Part shown: positions 1 through 9,991 of the stretch, piece after piece | Position numbering within the stretch: position 1 is the first letter of the stretch | How the letters are laid out: every line of letters starts with the position of its first letter | Source: Dichotomocladium elegans | Lineage: Eukaryota > Mucoromycota > Mucoromycetes > Mucorales > Lichtheimiaceae | DNA: 64,000 bases | Assembly: GCA_025716815.1 (NCBI GenBank) | Contig: JAIXMN010000009.1 | Location: 372,001 to 436,000 of the forward strand | Reading direction: 5' to 3' | Translations under genes and position numbers: made by a program | The notes under the pieces: generated by a model | Databases searched by the model: none | Told to the model about the DNA's origin: nothing | Seen by the model: the letters and a program-made list of their open reading frames with translations, nothing else

Positions 1-1505
1 ATGACTCGGTCGCTAGCCGTTTTTGCGGGTGGCCCCAGTATCCGTTTGTCAACTGGATGGGCGCGTTTGTAAACATCTCCTGATCATTGCTAGCGGACGA
101 ATTTGTAGAGGTGATGGAGGCCGGGTAGGGAAGATCGTCGTCCGCAGAGGACTGAGGTCGCACGGCGGCGATGGGAGTAGTCGACTTTCTGAGACCTACG
201 AAATCGAGTCCGAGGAAGGAAGATACGTCGGATGCCTGGGCCACCAGCGTCATGTCCGACGCATGCGTCGGGACCTCTTCGAGGCCTTGCATCCGTCGCC
301 ACTGATTCGTCACGCGGTGGAGGGACCAGTCGATGGTCAGGAACCAGTACTTCTCAAAGAATTCCGGCGGCAGCTGCCAGTTCGCTGCAATGGCCGGGTC
401 GCCGCCATGAAACACGGAATGATTTAGGAGACACCGAAAACAATCGTCGAGACTGAACTGATCGCGAAAGAGGATCATGCGATCTCGCATATGAGGTGTC
501 GGAATGAGATCGATGCGAGGGTCATGCGGCACTGTCAGCTAAATAAAGAGCCTTGCTTCGTTCAGCCGGTGGCTGCTCTCCCCCTTCCCCTTCACTGTTT
601 TTTTTTTTTTTACCCCACCGCATGCAATACATAAACAGACACCCCCGCACACAGGCCGTCCTTACCTGGAGAAGTGTAGGTTGAAGAGCGAAGGGAAGTG
701 AGGTCATGCGGACGCAGGCCGATTGCAGCCTTAGTCTTAGCCGCAATGCCTGGATAGCCGCTAGATTCGATGTAATGGAATTCTCTTTCATTGGCCGCGG
801 TAGTGATGGATTGGAATCTCGCTGGTTCTCATGCTCATCGTCTTTGTGGGCACATGTCTTACGCTCAGGCACGGTTGATGTCGGTAGCGGCGATGTAGTT
901 GGTCTGGGTGGGGACGACGAAGTTTCGTTGGGATGGTCATGAAGGCTGGCGTTTGTCGTTGGCTGGACGCTGCAACGGTTTGGCTGGCGAGCATGGCTGG
1001 TGATCTTGCTAAATGTGGGGACTTTGCTTTTGCTATTGACATCAAAATAGGTTGCGATGGGCTCTGGGATAGACTGAGCGAGGATGCTCAGGCTCTGTTC
1101 GTTGATGTACGGACCGTGCGGGGGCACGGTGAGGTTGTGCTGGAGACATACAAGCTGGAGGGAGAGAACGATGCCCTTGAGGTACCAGTTCTCGGACTTG
1201 AGCGTATCGTTTTCGGCCCTGAGCTGGTCATTTGTGGACGCAAGCTGGTCACGCTCCTGTCGGACCTGCTTCATGGCCGACTCGAGCTCTTTGAGATGCA
1301 GCTCCTTTCGCTCGCGAAACGCACGCTGTGCGGCCCTGTTTTGGGCTTTCCGAAGGGCCGGAGATGCTGGGTTAGGCTTGCGACCGGGCTTTTTGCGGAT
1401 CTTGACGGCTGCTGGTGGTGGTGGTGATGATGATAGTAGCTGCGGCGTGTTGCTGTGGACAACACCACCAGGAGCTGCATCGGTGTCCATACGATCGCTC
1501 TCCAT
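1..1505 (-). CDS. bZIP transcription factor (Yap/Pap1-like), 3' end cut by window edge
   Basis: Two exons are visible on the minus strand: 1505-666 and 538-1, with an intron 665-539 (CAG|GTAAGG to TTTAG). The ATG at 1505 is chosen because the longer upstream reading is untypical and looks like 5'UTR. The first exon has a Ser/Pro-rich start and then a basic region (NRAAQRAFRERKELHLKELE) followed by leucine-zipper heptads. The NxxAQxxFR pattern is that of fungal Yap/Pap1 bZIP proteins, which bind TTAC-type sites as dimers in the nucleus, often in stress responses. The second exon gives a conserved-looking acidic/aromatic domain (DPRIDLIPTPHMRDRMIL...), which I recall as a C-terminal domain of Mucoromycota bZIPs, and stays open to base 1. 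The C-terminus and stop lie outside the window. The specific target genes cannot be told. Confidence 0.85.
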
Positions 1506-2951
1506 TGAAGACGACGTATCTAGAGAGACAAAAGGAGGGAAAAAAGAACAAAGGAACCAACAAGCAGACGAGAGATTGGACACTCAAGTTGTTTATTCAG
1601 AAAAGAAAAGGGTGGGCAGCTCCGCAGTGTTTTTGGATGGGGGGGGAAGAGAAAGAAGAAGAAGGATGAAATGCTGGGGTCGGGTTGTGGGTGGGGAACG
1701 TGCTTTCTCAAATTTCCGGTGGTGTTACATCTTCGCCAACCGAGAGAGTCGATGGGAAAAAAAAATAGGGCATTCCCCTTCACCCGCAACTGCACAAGAG
1801 TTGTATTAACTGACAACTTTGAAAATAAATTATGGCGAATGTCGCACGAGAATATCGGTAAAGCAAGCCGGAGAGGCATTAGCTCGTCTCCCATACGCTT
1901 TCGTTTACCCGTGAGGTAGTCAGCTGTATGTCACTGCAGTACCGTCTGGCAGAAGACTTACCAGCGTACGTAGGCCGGAGCTGGTGAGCATCAAGACGCG
2001 AGAGGAAACGACGGAGCAGACGCATAGGAAACTCAACGAAGGCCATGTAAAAAAAAAAATGCTTGCGTTGCGTCCAAACCATTGTGCCCCCTACCCCAGG
2101 TTTCCTCGCCTTTCACGGCGCCTGCTTGAGATTGCAAAGTCCACACCTATCGAGAACCCCAACACGCTATATTTCGCAGCGCAAAACGAGAAAGCGCGAT
2201 AAGTCTATATACTGTCCAAGGCGCAAGAGAGAAAGTTAAAGAAAGCTAGATGCCTATAAACTCGCTATGGTCTTTTACCTTTTCCTTTTCTTCTTGGCTA
2301 GTGGCTGTGGGAGTTTCAAACTATATGTTAAGGATGCCTGGTGCTGAAACTGCTTCCAAGGATTGTAGCTGTTTTCGCTCTTGTTTTTGGCACTGTAACT
2401 ACTTTAGAAGCCCCTTCCTTGGACCATCCCATATTGCTCTTCATGTTATAATAAGGAATCCAGACTAATCAAGGAAAACACGGTTTTTCCTAAAGACGAT
2501 GTCAGCCATGTCCTCCATCGGCGCACCCAACCAAAGTGCTCGTTGAAGCCGATCCTTCTATAATGACAAGTTGAATTCATTTTTCACAAATCGATGAAGC
2601 GATCATTTTCGACACCTTAAACCCATCAGATCTCGGCACCGGTTACTCCATCAGTCACTCTAGAAACGATGGATGGATTCCCATCAACCCGTTCTAAAAT
2701 GCATATATAGTGTATTCTTTTTCCATAAAAAGAATCTCCCTGATATTCCCTCTTCTCAATTGATGTATCAACCAAAGCTATACTATAGGCAACGCAGAGA
2801 ATGGACCCCAGCCTCGTTTGTGGAACAGAGACATGGCAGCATGCTTTAAAGTCCACCATATTATCCGCGGCCTTTGCTCACCGCGTTCGATTCCCCCAAT
2901 GGTTTCGCCAAGAAGCCGTGGCAGGCATTAGGCTCTGAGAACCAGAGGTAG
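1506..2951. other. intergenic, upstream of the bZIP gene
   Basis: No convincing gene. The stretch has several poly-A/T runs and short unsupported ORFs on both strands. The part next to 1505 should hold the bZIP promoter and 5'UTR. No clear TATA box or repeat was recognised. Confidence 0.5.
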
Positions 2952-3051
2952 CCCAATGAAATGTAAGGCCACAAAAAGCAGGGCGAGCATGGAGAATAGC
3001 ACAACCACAACGACCACGAGGGCGTCGAAAATGAGTTGTCCTGGAATTATA

Positions 3052-3670
3052 CACCATTTTTCAAAATCAAAGTCGCACCCTGCCAGTTTTGAAGTCGCAG
3101 GATCGCAAAAATACAAATCGCATTTTTGTCCGGAAATCTTTACGCGTGATGACAAAGCAAAAGTCGCATACATACACGGAAAGATGTCGCAAATCCATCT
3201 CATCCTTATGACTCTTTCTCTTTATAAACTTTTACATTTTGAAATGAGCAATCTATTATTTTACAACGATGGCCAAGGTCATGTCGCTGATGAGGAAATG
3301 TACTCACTTCAATCCGTTTGTTCTTACACTGAATATCTGTGTAGCATATCGTGCAAAGATAACTCTGAGTTTACTCTCACACACATTCCCAAGCGAAAGG
3401 ATACATACATTCGGATGAAAGAAGCGGGGATCAAGGGCAGTTACACAGCATACACTGATCAAGGCAAGGTCAGATGTTTCAAACTGGTGTTTGAGGAGGT
3501 ATTGAGTGCATCAGCTGCAGCAAAACAGCTAGGACTCCATGTTCGTTCAGCACAGCGATGGGCATTACAGTAAGAAAAGGATCCTGACAGCATTTTAAGA
3601 AACGTAGAAGCAGGGGGCCGATCGTGTATTCTCAATGAAGAGCATTTATTGTTCTAGAATGCAATTTTCG
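3052..3670 (+). pseudogene. Tc1/IS630-type transposase, N-terminal relic (copy 1)
   Basis: An open stretch to 3573 ends in a helix-turn-helix-like segment (EEVLSASAAAKQLGLHVRS, then AQRWA), the usual DNA-binding start of IS630/Tc1-type transposases. After the stop at 3571 the similarity appears to continue in broken frame with DPDSILRNVEAGG and ILNEEH, motifs I recall between the HTH and the DDE domain in Mucoromycota transposases. The catalytic DDE domain is missing. The same DNA recurs on the minus strand at 13725-14165 and 14844-15230, and its first 50 bp recur at 27611-27664, so this is a repeat family. It is a dead fragment. Its start is uncertain. Confidence 0.65.
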
Positions 3671-4076
3671 CTAAAAATAGCCGTACTCAAAAGAATCCTA
3701 TATCGAAAGAACAAAGAACTATGGGAGTGTGCTTTCTTTGTCAATGAGCCATTTAGCCTGGGGATTGTAACTCCGAAGCTGGTTATCAAATGGAATAATG
3801 AAGTAATAGCTTTCAGGAGACTCCTGTGTTTTCATTGTAATATTCAGAGAAATTATTCATTATGTACCTACACTTTCTGAACGTATGGATAAGGATGACA
3901 GCAGTGTCGTGTTTTGTTGTGTTGTAAGAGACTGAGAGAGTACGAAAAGAAGTACAATCTTCCTACACTACACAAGTGCCGGATATGTATCGGATTATTC
4001 TTGAGATGGTCTCTTGGAATTACTTGTTGGAATTGTTTGGGATTTCATTGTTGATTTCAGACCGCCCTCACGTCGA
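3671..4076. other. no gene recognised; possible transposon debris
   Basis: The stretch has stop codons in all frames beyond short ORFs. It lies between the transposase relic and the MITE and may be the decayed remainder of the transposase, but I see no catalytic motif in it. Confidence 0.4.
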
Positions 4077-4078
4077 TA

Positions 4079-4250
4079 CAGTGGCCGCCCCTTGTAGTTA
4101 TACCCTCGGTTCCAGGAAATCGCATCACTATAATGAATTATCACTATAATGAATTGGAATAAGCCCTACCTGGCAATTTTGTCCTTCATAAAGTGTATCG
4201 CTATAACGAATTATCATTATAATGAATATCACTATAACGAGCGGCCACTG
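4079..4250. mobile_element. 172-bp pogo/Tigger-like MITE
   Basis: The element begins CAGTGGCCGCCCCTTGTAG and ends in CTATAACGAGCGGCCACTG. The two ends are inverted repeats matching at about 20 of 24 bases. It is flanked by TA at 4077-4078 and 4251-4252, the target duplication of Tc1/mariner-pogo elements. Inside, CTATAAYGAATTATCAYTATAATGAAT-like units repeat on both sides (about 4128-4155 and 4200-4236). CAGTG...ATAACG termini are typical of the pogo/Tigger group. There is no coding capacity, so it would need a transposase in trans. Confidence 0.8.
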
Positions 4251-4495
4251 TAAAACCTCATTAAAGAACCCAGTGGGAAAAAGAAAAACACTGTGGAGAT
4301 GGATCATTGCTGACACTATAAATAGTGATGCTCAAGCAAGCTGTCCCTTTCCATTATCCACATACAAAACTAGAGCCCATTCAGCCTACAGAAAATAACA
4401 CAGCACCACATTTACGGTTGAAAGGTAATACGGCCGCTTTCATACTCGGCTCTGCGATACTAAGAAATAATATACCCTAGGTCTTCACCCACCAA
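4251..4495. promoter_or_regulatory. 5' flank of the Fanzor ORF
   Basis: These 245 bp between the MITE and the Fanzor ATG should hold the left end and promoter of the Fanzor element. No terminal inverted repeat matching the 3' side was seen by eye. Confidence 0.3.
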
Positions 4496-6694
4496 ATGGC
4501 CCAACCCCACCGCCCCGTCATTCCCGAAGGCATGCGCACTGGCCACAGCATTGACCGCACTGGCCGTATAATTGGGGTGAAATCGTCCATACGGGGCATC
4601 GGCTGGCGACAGCAGTACCGTGAACGTCTGTATCAGTTGGTTGACCTTGTCCACAACACCACAACACAGGCGTACGCGTTCGCCAAATATATTTTCATCA
4701 ACGAGGCAGCGCGCGATCCAACTTTTAACATCCAGGAAAACATCACGGAGAAGTTCTTTTCAGAAGTTTGGCTCTCCATGGTTAACAAAGCCGAACGCCG
4801 CACCCAAGGTGAAACTGCCCGCATCCGAGAACTAATTAACCGCCACAAGGATGAGTACCTTCGGATATCCGGATACGACAGGCCTGCGTTCCCTTATTCC
4901 CAGCAATGTTCTTCTTACGAAGGCACCAAGATTTATACTGCTTACGTGAATAATGTCCACATGCGGTTCGGGCAACACCTTCGGCGTGTCATCAATGTCA
5001 TCCTGAATCTTCGTCAGCGAAAAGCCGACCGCAAGCGAGAGTTAATCGCACAGGGCCTAAGCCCCGATCAAGTACGCCAGGACCTTTATGAAACCATCAC
5101 CCGGCATGCCACAGGATTCAAGCTAGCAATTGCCCGTCGAGGTGTTTTGAGGGAAGACATTAACGCCGAACCTGGATTTCTTCGGGAAGCATACGATATC
5201 CTACAACCTGTCTTAAACGCTTACCCCCGAAACCACCAATTCCAACACCAGAGTATCTATTACGACGCCAAGGCCAATCCTGTTAAGCATTTCAACGCCT
5301 TCTTCCAGCTTGCACGCGTTTGTCAACAGAACGGAATACGCGGATTCAACTGTTTTCCACTTCGTCGCTCGTGGTCACCATGCTACATGGAGATCGATAC
5401 GAAAATCCTTTGCTACCATATCCTGGGCTGCAAAATGGAATCCCACACAAGCAATATGGAGTACTGGAGACGTGTTGTAAACCTGAAATCAAGAGCTTTC
5501 AAACCCCAAGAATCCGAGCTGCTCCAATTCCGTGGGACTATTCACACTGACGGCGTCGGTGTTACTGTGTTCAAGAAGACAAATGGCCTTCAATCGGGTT
5601 TCGGACAGAGATTTGGCATCCAGAGCGAAGATATCGAATACGTCACCCCACAGATACTCCGGAACGAAGACTATAGAGGACAATGGGTCACCATTGATCC
5701 TGGCAGAAGGGACCTGTTGTATTGCGTTCATGAGAACTCGTCACCCGACAACCACCAGACCTTCCGATATACAAAGCAGCTTCAAGATCATACACGGAAG
5801 ACCAAACGGTACCGCAGACTCCGAGAACGACTCAAGTTAGAGCGACCCGAGGTCGCGTTGGCTGAGCAGAATCTATCTCAATTTCAAAGTCATACGCTTT
5901 CCGTGCCCAACTACGACGGATACCTCGCCGCCAAGAATCGGGTCTCTGTAGTTCTCAAGTCTTTCTACGCGACAACCACTACGAACCACCCGAACCCGCA
6001 ATTTCTTTTTCGAAAACTTCGCCTGTCAGCGTTTTACAAGAAGCAGCAAGCAGATGAAAAGCTTCTCGATTCTTTGAATACGAAGTTTGGCAGTAGATCC
6101 GTTTTCGTGATGGGAAATTGGTCTGCGCCGCATACAAGGTATCACGAGCCTATCCGTGGTGTCGGCTTCCGGCGGCTGTTGAAGAAGAACAATTGCAATA
6201 TTTATTTGGTCGACGAGTACAAGACAAGCAAGTGCTGCCCTGTATGTGACAATGAAAGCCTTGCTACCTTTAAAATGGTTCCTAATCCACGCCCATATCG
6301 ACGACCCGACAATCCGCTCACGATCTGCCATGGCCTGCTACGATATGAAGGACGGGCATGTTGTGTTATACTTCCAAAAGATTATAATACAGTATTTTGA
6401 TGTTTCAATAGATGCACAAATCAAAACTGTACAGCAGGCATGGCAGAGGGTGCTTGTCAACCAAGGTTATGGAACCGGGATCTGGCGGCGGCTCTCAACA
6501 TGCATCATATCCTCCGGGGTCTTCGGGAAGATGGTATCATCCCAGCAAGGTTCCAGAGAAGAAATGCTGCACAAGCATCCGCAGCTGGTGGAAGACCACA
6601 CTCACCTGAACCAGAGCAGCGCAGCGTGAGACCACGACGGGCAAGGCCAGGAAGGCCACGAGGTGCACGCTCTGGCGGGTCGAGACGACCGTAA
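4496..6694 (+). CDS. Fanzor (eukaryotic TnpB-like RNA-guided endonuclease), coding frame interrupted
   Basis: The ORF runs 4496-6400 (634 aa) and, after an in-frame TGA at 6398, continues in the same frame to TAA at 6694. Features in order: a helical N-terminal region; RuvC-I TIDPGRRDLLYCV (Asp about residue 401); the GNWSAPHTR segment near 540; LVDEYKTSK (about 572-580), whose Glu fits the displaced catalytic acid of Fanzors; a zinc-site CPVC; then, past the stop, CTNQNC (second zinc pair) and RLWNRDLAAALNM, the RuvC-III Asp (codon 6479-6481). Fanzor/TnpB proteins cut DNA guided by an RNA made from the element's 3' end. The segment 6343-6411 (69 bp) between CTACG and ATGCACAAATC looks like an intron whose first base is A rather than G (ATATGA for GTATGA); exact removal would join GLLR to CTNQNC. 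So the gene is either spliced unusually or recently inactivated. It sits among mobile elements, away from housekeeping genes. Confidence 0.85.
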
Positions 6695-6711
6695 CCCCAA
6701 CCAAGAATTTT

Positions 6712-6783
6712 CCGCGTCAGTTATCGCTGACGCACCCAGGATAACCACAGCCCTTCGGGGCAAGCCCCCTTCCTTTGGAAGGA
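6712..6783 (+). ncRNA. candidate Fanzor omega (guide scaffold) RNA 3' hairpins
   Basis: Three perfect hairpins follow the Fanzor stop within 70 bp. The first is GCGTCAG-TTATCG-CTGACGC (6714-6733). The second is GCCC-TTCG-GGGC with a UUCG tetraloop (6750-6761). The third is CCTTCC-TTT-GGAAGG (6768-6782). TnpB and Fanzor guide RNAs are transcribed from the end of the ORF and its 3' flank, so position and structure fit. The second, decayed Fanzor copy keeps a similar last hairpin (TTTCC-ACT-GGAAG at 22573-22585). The true 5' end probably lies inside the ORF and the guide would follow the last hairpin. Inference from structure only. Confidence 0.5.
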
Positions 6784-7909
6784 CGGTGTGTTGTAAGTCA
6801 ACGGGATTGGAGAAGGCATAGTGTTTTCTGCTGACTAACAGGGTTTCATCCATGGATGCGAAATCTTTTTACCTATTGATACGACAAATTTATATAATTC
6901 TATGCGACATTCTTCTTGTATTTTGCACGACATTATTTTATCTTGTTTACGAAATTTATTTTTGAAAATAAAGTATACCCGACCTATACATACTCCCTAT
7001 AAAACCCCCAGATCACGACCGTTATCACTGCACAACTTTCAATTATCCCTTTCTTTATCTCGGTTGTCTTCCGTTCCATTACCTTTCTACCTTTCTTTCC
7101 TATACACTTATTCTCTTCGAATATTTGGAAAACAGCAGCCATTCAAACAGTATATCAAATAAAATACTAGCTCCTATGATAGTCCCATTCGGAGGTCCCG
7201 TACTTCCTTCCTTCCTTAAAAACCCAATATAAATACCCGACTAAGGATATATTATGCTGATCCAGGCAGGTTTTAATAAAACTTTCACAATGACATGTGT
7301 TTAACATAATCTGCTTTCGTGTGCTATCAGGCGCACTTGTAATTTTTCTTAATGTGGATAAACCGGACTACATGTACATAGTCGTATATCAGAAGATATA
7401 CTGATACTAACCATCATCGTCCGTGTTACAGTTGGCAACGTATATCTGTGTGTTTGTCAAGTCAAGAATGAAAAGATGTGTAGCAGCATCAGCATAACAA
7501 GTTAGTGGTGCCATGGCAGTAATACACCGCACAAGCATTGAAAGTCTGGTAAGCCCTAGTATATTCTCTATGCAGCTATATTCTTCTCATCAAATCCACC
7601 TCTGTTCCCTCTTATTTTTATAGACTCTGACACATTGCATGGTATTAAAATAAGAAAAAATGAGTTCTTGAACATTAAACGCAGTATTACGTAGTTCTAA
7701 ACCCCTTCGCAACTGATGGATTAGCATATGCTTGTGGAACATCCACGATCCCTAGACAAAACGGTACATACCTATTATCTAATTCTGACAGTTCCAGGAT
7801 CACGAGAATAGAAGTCTTCAAGGATCCAATATTATATACACTATAGTAATATCCGTAATTATCATACAGTAAATGATATGCATCATTGTTGTCTATTACG
7901 AAAGTGAGC
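6784..7909. other. AT-rich intergenic, no gene recognised
   Basis: Contains pyrimidine-rich DNA with a TATAAAA-like box near 7000 and an 86-codon low-complexity ORF (6902-7162, Ser/Leu/Tyr-rich) that looks like promoter or 5'UTR DNA. It could be an old LTR, but no matching second copy was found in the window. Confidence 0.4.
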
Positions 7910-7910
7910 T

Positions 7911-8113
7911 ACATATTCTCCCGAGCTTAATCCAATAGAGCAATTCTGGACAGTGGCAAAGGGTAGGGTAAAAGGCCATATATTTTTGCAGCGAGACAGG
8001 TTATCAAAACGAATTACGGAAGCCTGCAACACAGTGGAAAAAGGTCACTTCAAAGGCTTTGTTTCGCATTCTTACAAGTGCTGGGAAAGATGTCGAAGCA
8101 AAGTGCCCATGTA
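7911..8113 (+). pseudogene. DDE (IS630/Tc1-type) transposase C-terminal relic
   Basis: Without a start codon, the frame beginning at about 7911 reads TYSPELNPIEQFWTVAKGRV, then KGHIFLQRDRLSKRITEACN and KGFVSHSYKCWER, to a TAA at 8111-8113. YSPELNPIEQFW carries the final Glu of the DDE triad and is diagnostic of IS630/Tc1-mariner (DDE_3) transposases. Nothing upstream can be joined to it in frame, so only the last 65 or so codons survive. It may be the missing C-terminus of the family whose N-terminus is at 3052, but that link is inference. Confidence 0.8.
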
Positions 8114-8689
8114 ATGCCCACAATAGCACAGTAATACAAACAGGTAAGTCGCAACCAAATAAGCGACACGACCACGCAGTGTGGTAAAAATAAAAGAGAG
8201 AGCTACACCTCGGACCACTATTTCGGGAAAATATTGCCAGATCAAGTATCTTGACCCTTGAAACCGTCAATTTGTTTCGGACCATGACTGCAACTGTCGA
8301 TAGACCTGATTACTGCCTCCTCATGGACAATCGGTCTCCGTGCAGAAATCAGTGTGGAGCCAATGCCTGACTTATGAAGAAACTCTGCGGCCTTTAAAAA
8401 GAGTCAACTCACAATTGCATTTCTTAGCTTTCCATTTCTTTCTTTCATCTTCAATTACAGTATATCAATCCTTGAATTCCCATGCTGCAAGAAAATGGGG
8501 GTCGCTGTCTCGCTGTCCTTGACCAAGCCGGTCTGGATATGGTGTACGTGAAAGAGTTAGGTGACAAGCGACCAATTATAATGGGGAAAGACGCCATCAT
8601 ACGTGACACCATTACATACATGACATACGTTGGAGGTAAACTGCTGAGAGGTACTTCAGTTTCAACATATGGTTCTTATTGCTGGCGTT
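8114..8689. other. no gene recognised
   Basis: A 114-codon ORF at 8482-8826 (ENGGRCLAVLDQAGLDMVYV at its start) has a natural-looking composition but no family I can name. It may be part of the broken gene that follows. The minus-strand ORF at 8004-8285 is a shadow of the transposase relic. Confidence 0.35.
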
Positions 8690-9564
8690 CTCGCATAGCA
8701 AACCCCCAAATAGTATCTACACGGTCTACGATTCCTGGAAAAGCAGCTGCAACAGCACCCGCAGCGAAGTCCTCGTGCACACCACACCAAGTGTATTTGA
8801 AGGTACCGCAACGAAGAAGGCAGTGATGGATTTGCTCTTCGTCATATCTTGTACGACACCTCCAAACACAATATCAACAACAAATCAATACGCGACATTA
8901 TTGCCAGGTTCATCCCAGACGTTGCCACGGTACCAATGCCAACGTTTTCCCAATGGTTAAATGACGTTCCAGCTACCACCAGGCTGACCAAACGAAAACG
9001 AACAAAGGACGATCGAACCCGCGTGCGAGATATGTGGTTTTTAGTGCAAGAAAGACAAGGTAGGTTTAAAAAATGAAAATCAGCGTATCATGATCTCTTA
9101 TCTTTTTAACTTAAAGATCGAGTAGCAAGGAATTTGTTTAACAAGCACATATTCATCGAAAGCGTCAAAACCGGCGAATGCACAACAATAGGATACGCTC
9201 GCAAAAGCCATACCAACGAATCCAAGTCAACACGCCTGCGTCTATTAAAGAGTATGACAGCTCTCTTGACAGACCCCTGCCGGTGCCGCAAGGTTTACGT
9301 AACCCCCTTTTGCACTGCCAATACTCCTCTCCTGGAACAAGGCATGAAACGTAACACTCTGACTAAGGAAATCCGTCATGCCCATGGCGACATGCAAGGC
9401 GAAAACCAGCTTGACACAGTAACCTGCAACGTTATATCTCAGTGCTTTAGATCTAATATCATATGCGAAGACAGCTCGGGGTCCTATTAGGCTGGTCGTG
9501 ATCGACTACGCTGGTCTTACCACGTCACCGCAAGACCTTTTTGACTTTGTATCGTAAACATCAT
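8690..9564 (+). pseudogene. broken gene with serine-recombinase-like YARKS motif
   Basis: Pieces in different frames: SIYTVYDSWKSSCNSTRSE (about 8710), then VFEG, a frameshift near 8801, then DGFALRHILYDTSKHN to FLVQERQ. A clean intron 9060-9116 (G|GTAGGT to TTAAAG|AT) follows, then DRVARNLFNKHIF, GYARKSHTNESKSTRLRLL and KVYVTPFCTANTPL. Another frameshift near 9485 is followed by LVVIDYAGLTTSPQDLFDFV. The YARKS motif with a conserved Ser, then LRLL, and the later VIDYAGLT resemble the catalytic core of serine recombinases such as IS607 TnpA. I also recall similar multicopy proteins in Mucoromycota. Both points are unverified. At least two frameshifts and a stop (9488) make it a pseudogene. 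Confidence 0.55.
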
Positions 9565-9991
9565 GGCTTATTTGACAATGAGTATCATTCTCACCTCCTT
9601 ATTTATTGTTTATAAAGCTCCCTCCCCATGATCATGTTCGTTGTCATATATCATGGCCACAGGTTTGAGTCTTTCTCCAGGGAAGCCTTGCTGAAAGGAG
9701 ATGGCTGTAAGGCCTTCGCATGCCGCAATGCACCAGTACGACCATCACGACAATGATTTTTCGAAGGACAAAACTACGACAACAACTCCAACATCAGCAA
9801 CAAGCAATTCCGGATTCCACCACTTGTTGCCTTTTTTTATTACTTTGTCAATGATCGAGATATCAAGTCACCTTTTTTCTTTTTCCTATATCGTTTTCTA
9901 ATTAACCATGATCCTGTGATCATTGGCATTGTTCTTCCCAGACCAAGGAATACAACAATCTCGGCAGTCCAGATTCCATTCATCTTCCGCC
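9565..9991. other. no gene recognised, flank of the minisatellite
   Basis: AT-rich spacer with a Thr-rich short ORF (9701-9901) that I do not support. It ends directly in the first partial unit of the tandem array. Confidence 0.4.

Noticed and set aside
2876..2905. tRNA T-arm-like GTTCGATTCCC
   Set aside because: No pairing 5-bp stem around it and no acceptor stem or A-box at the right distance.
6360..6437. GT-AG intron 6360-6437 (or 6360-6434) in the Fanzor gene
   Set aside because: It keeps the frame but deletes CTNQNC, the second zinc pair, and the donor GTTGTG is poor. Removal of 6343-6411 gives the expected protein, so this was not preferred.
6902..7162. 86-codon ORF as a gene, or the region as an LTR
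   Set aside because: Low-complexity Ser/Leu composition from a pyrimidine-rich tract; no second LTR copy and no primer-binding site seen.
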